Positions 61,994 to 64,000 of a stretch of DNA of 64,000 nucleotides are shown here, piece by piece. The position numbers and the translations under genes were made by a program. Each line of letters begins with the position of its first letter. The first letter of the stretch is position 1. Origin of the DNA: Rhizobium sp. TH135 (GTDB taxonomy: Bacteria > Pseudomonadota > Alphaproteobacteria > Rhizobiales > Rhizobiaceae); NCBI RefSeq assembly GCF_002855515.1, contig NZ_PKRP01000007.1, positions 1-64,000 of the forward strand, given 5' to 3'. The notes below the pieces were generated by a model. The model was not told the DNA's origin and searched no databases. It was given only the letters and a program-made list of their open reading frames with translations.

Positions 61994-64000
61994 TCAGCGC
62001 GGGAAGCTCTGCGCATTGCCGGCATCGACATTGATGATGTTGCCGGTGGATTTCGCCGAGAGATCGGAGGCGAGGAAGTAGATCGCCTCCGCAATGTCTT
62101 CCGGGAAGACATTCAGCTTCAGCATCGAGCGGTTACGGTAGTGCTCCTCAAGATCGGTAACTTCGATCTTCGAGGAGGCCGCACGCTGCTCGCGCCATTC
62201 GCCATTCCAGATCTTCGACCCGCGCAGAACCGCATCCGGATTGACCGTGTTCACCCGGATGCCGGCATCTGCGCCTTCAAGCGCCAAGCAGCGGGCGAGA
62301 TGGATCTCGGCTGCCTTTGCGGTGCAATAGGCGGAAGCGTTCGGCGATGAGGCAAGACCATTCTTCGAGGCAACGAAGACAACGTTGCCACCGAGGTTCT
62401 GACGCCGGAACAGACGGAAGGCTTCGCGCGACACGAGGAAATACCCGGTGGCCAGGATGCTGATGTTCTTGTCCCACATCGCAAGCGTCGTGTCTTCGAC
62501 CGGCGCCGACGAGGCGATCCCGGCATTCGACACGAGAATGTCGACACCGCCGAATTCCACACAGGCCTCTGCAAAGGCCCGGATAACCGCGTCCTCGCGG
62601 GTCACGTCGAGCTGTGCCGAGCGCACAACATCCGCACCATGCCGCTTGGAGAAATCCGCGACTGTCTGGTCGAGTGCTGCCGCATCGATATCGGCCAGAA
62701 CCACGCAGGCGCCCTCCGCCATCAGACGGTCTGCCGTTGCCCGGCCAATACCACCGGCACCACCGGTGACGAAGGCAACACGGCCCGCGAGGCTCTTCGG
62801 CTTCGGCATGCGCTGCAGCTTTGCTTCTTCGAGCAGCCAGTATTCGATGTCGAAGGCTTCCTGCTCAGGCAGCCCCTGATACTCAGAGACCGTCGAGGCA
62901 CCACGCATCACGTTGATCGCATTCACATAGAACTCACCAGCAATGCGGGCCGTCGCCTTGTCCTTGGCAAAGGACAGCATGCCAACACCGGGAACCAGGA
63001 AGATGACCGGGTTCGGATCGCGGATCGCAGGCGAATTGTCGTGTTTGCAGGTCTCGTAATAGCGGGTGTAGTCGGCGCGATACGCTTCGAGCGCCTTGTC
63101 TAGACCTGCAAGAACTGCATCGACATCCGGCTTTGCCGGATCGAAATCGACGATCAGCGGTCGGATCTTGGTGCGCAGGAAATGGTCAGGGCAGGATGTG
63201 CCCAGCGCGCCGAGCGGCTGCAGATGGCTGGAATTGACAAATTCAAGCACGGCATCCTGATCGTCGAAATGGCCGAGCTTGCGCTCGCCCTTGCCGATAC
63301 GGCCGCGGATCTCCGGCATCAGGCGCGCGGCAATCGCGCGGCGTTCCTCTGCCGGCAGGCTCTTCGACACTGCACCGCCGAAGATCGTCTTGCCCTCGGT
63401 TTCCTTGGCAAACCACTCGATCGCCTTGTTGATGATCTCAAGCGTCAGCAGGTAGCAATCCTTGGCATCATCGGCCCAGGTGAACAGGCCATGGCTTTCA
63501 AGAACGACGCCCTTGGCGGTCGGGTTGGCCTTTACGAAGGCTTCAAGGTCGAGGCCGAGCTGGAAACCCGGACGGCGCCAGGGCAGCCAGCCGATCTCCG
63601 AGCCAAAGACCTTCTGCGTCAATTCCTTCGAATTCTTCGAGGCTGCAATCGCGATGATCGCGTCCGGATGCATGTGATCGACATGCGTGAACGGCACGAA
63701 ACCATGCAGCGGCGTATCGATGGATGCTGCGCGTGGATTGAGGTTGAAAGTGCAATGCGGCAGGAAACCGACCATCCGGTCTTCGTCGTGCACCCCCTTG
63801 TAGATGCCCTTCAACGCTTCCAGCTTGTCCTGGTAAAGCGTCGCGAAACCATCGAGCTTGATCGTGCCGACGTCGCCGCCGGATCCCTTGACCCAGAGAA
63901 CCTTGACCGTTTGCCCCGTCAGCGGATCGATTTCCATCACCTTGGCAGAGGTGTTGCCGCCCCCGTAATTGGTGATGCGCTTGTCGGCACCCAGCAGGTT
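61994..64000 (-). CDS. rhaD: Bifunctional rhamnulose-1-phosphate aldolase/short-chain dehydrogenase (5' end outside the window)
   Basis: The visible 668 codons are open to the window edge; about 30 N-terminal residues are missing. The first part is a class II aldolase fold (zinc histidines in HVDHMHPDAI and VLESHGLFTWADD), the last 260 residues an SDR domain with TGGAGGIGRATADRLMAEGA and the Tyr-x-x-x-Lys site AYCTAKAAE. In rhizobia this protein cleaves rhamnulose phosphate and oxidises lactaldehyde. An internal ATG at 63940 is not the start, since the frame continues upstream with typical RhaD residues (NYGGGNTSAK). Confidence 0.95.
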   Translation of the reverse strand, partial: NLLGADKRITNYGGGNTSAKVMEIDPLTGQTVKVLWVKGSGGDVGTIKLDGFATLYQDKLEALKGIYKGVHDEDRMVGFLPHCTFNLNPRAASIDTPLHGFVPFTHVDHMHPDAIIAIAASKNSKELTQKVFGSEIGWLPWRRPGFQLGLDLEAFVKANPTAKGVVLESHGLFTWADDAKDCYLLTLEIINKAIEWFAKETEGKTIFGGAVSKSLPAEERRAIAARLMPEIRGRIGKGERKLGHFDDQDAVLEFVNSSHLQPLGALGTSCPDHFLRTKIRPLIVDFDPAKPDVDAVLAGLDKALEAYRADYTRYYETCKHDNSPAIRDPNPVIFLVPGVGMLSFAKDKATARIAGEFYVNAINVMRGASTVSEYQGLPEQEAFDIEYWLLEEAKLQRMPKPKSLAGRVAFVTGGAGGIGRATADRLMAEGACVVLADIDAAALDQTVADFSKRHGADVVRSAQLDVTREDAVIRAFAEACVEFGGVDILVSNAGIASSAPVEDTTLAMWDKNISILATGYFLVSREAFRLFRRQNLGGNVVFVASKNGLASSPNASAYCTAKAAEIHLARCLALEGADAGIRVNTVNPDAVLRGSKIWNGEWREQRAASSKIEVTDLEEHYRNRSMLKLNVFPEDIAEAIYFLASDLSAKSTGNIINVDAGNAQSFPR

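Noticed and set aside
60388-62034. A 548-residue plus-strand frame opposite rhaI
   Set aside because: Antisense shadow of rhaI, which has catalytic motifs and a ribosome binding site; it also crosses a terminator.
1-64000. Mobile elements, CRISPR arrays, tRNA and rRNA genes
   Set aside because: No terminal repeats, transposase or integrase frames, regularly spaced repeats or tRNA cloverleaf with CCA-type end were seen.

Overview
This window looks like a chromosomal segment of a member of the Rhizobiaceae (Alphaproteobacteria, Hyphomicrobiales): GC-rich, with rhizobial-type RhaD and RhaI, a cobalamin riboswitch in front of a lone CbiM, a long-type PurC, an ExoD protein and many small rhizobial proteins. 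Coding density is about 90 percent. I saw no insertion sequence, prophage, CRISPR array, tRNA or rRNA. A strong rRNA-type promoter at the left edge fires leftward out of the window.

Layout. 0.3-2.7 kb: small membrane protein, B12 riboswitch plus cbiM, purC. 2.7-9.4 kb: TetR regulator and a tripartite RND efflux system (adaptor, pump, outer-membrane lipoprotein). 9.5-13.2 kb: gabT-gabD (GABA to succinate) divergent from a MerR/XRE/cupin regulator. 13.2-14.5 kb: OxyR-like LysR regulator without the redox cysteines, divergent from a YdcH-type protein. 14.6-17.5 kb: efp divergent from epmA-epmB, a near-complete EF-P beta-lysylation set. 17.6-23.4 kb: a tightly packed five-gene cluster (carrier protein, acyl-CoA-dehydrogenase-like flavoprotein, amino acid:[carrier protein] ligase, DUF1839, GH2 glycosidase-like protein) converging on two glycosyltransferases (GumK-like and GT4). 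This is the least explained and most interesting part of the window.

26-34.5 kb: purU, then a 975-residue kinase/aminotransferase-fold fusion resembling human hydroxylysine kinase joined to 5-phosphohydroxylysine phospho-lyase, a DUF3307 protein, a LysR regulator, an amaA-like FAD oxidase and an amaB/antiquitin-like dehydrogenase. With gcdH and its paralogous LysR regulator at 44.8-47.0 kb these suggest hydroxylysine and pipecolate/lysine catabolism meeting at 2-aminoadipate semialdehyde and draining through glutaryl-CoA. 34.6-37.2 kb: exbB-exbD-tonB. 37.3-44.6 kb: PfkB-type sugar kinase, a riboflavin-synthase-like protein, single-domain response regulator, small stress-type proteins, SDR, glgX and a PAS-domain protein.

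47-54.7 kb: a bacterial alpha-2-macroglobulin with PAN domain and thioester, coupled to penicillin-binding protein 1C. 54.8-60.4 kb: secreted small protein, OsmC, DUF475/TerC-like protein, ExoD, ECF sigma factor with anti-sigma factor, and a Bax-inhibitor-1 family protein. 60.4-64 kb: rhaI and rhaD (rhamnose catabolism; rhaD runs off the right edge) with a Pmp3-type gene on the opposite strand between them.
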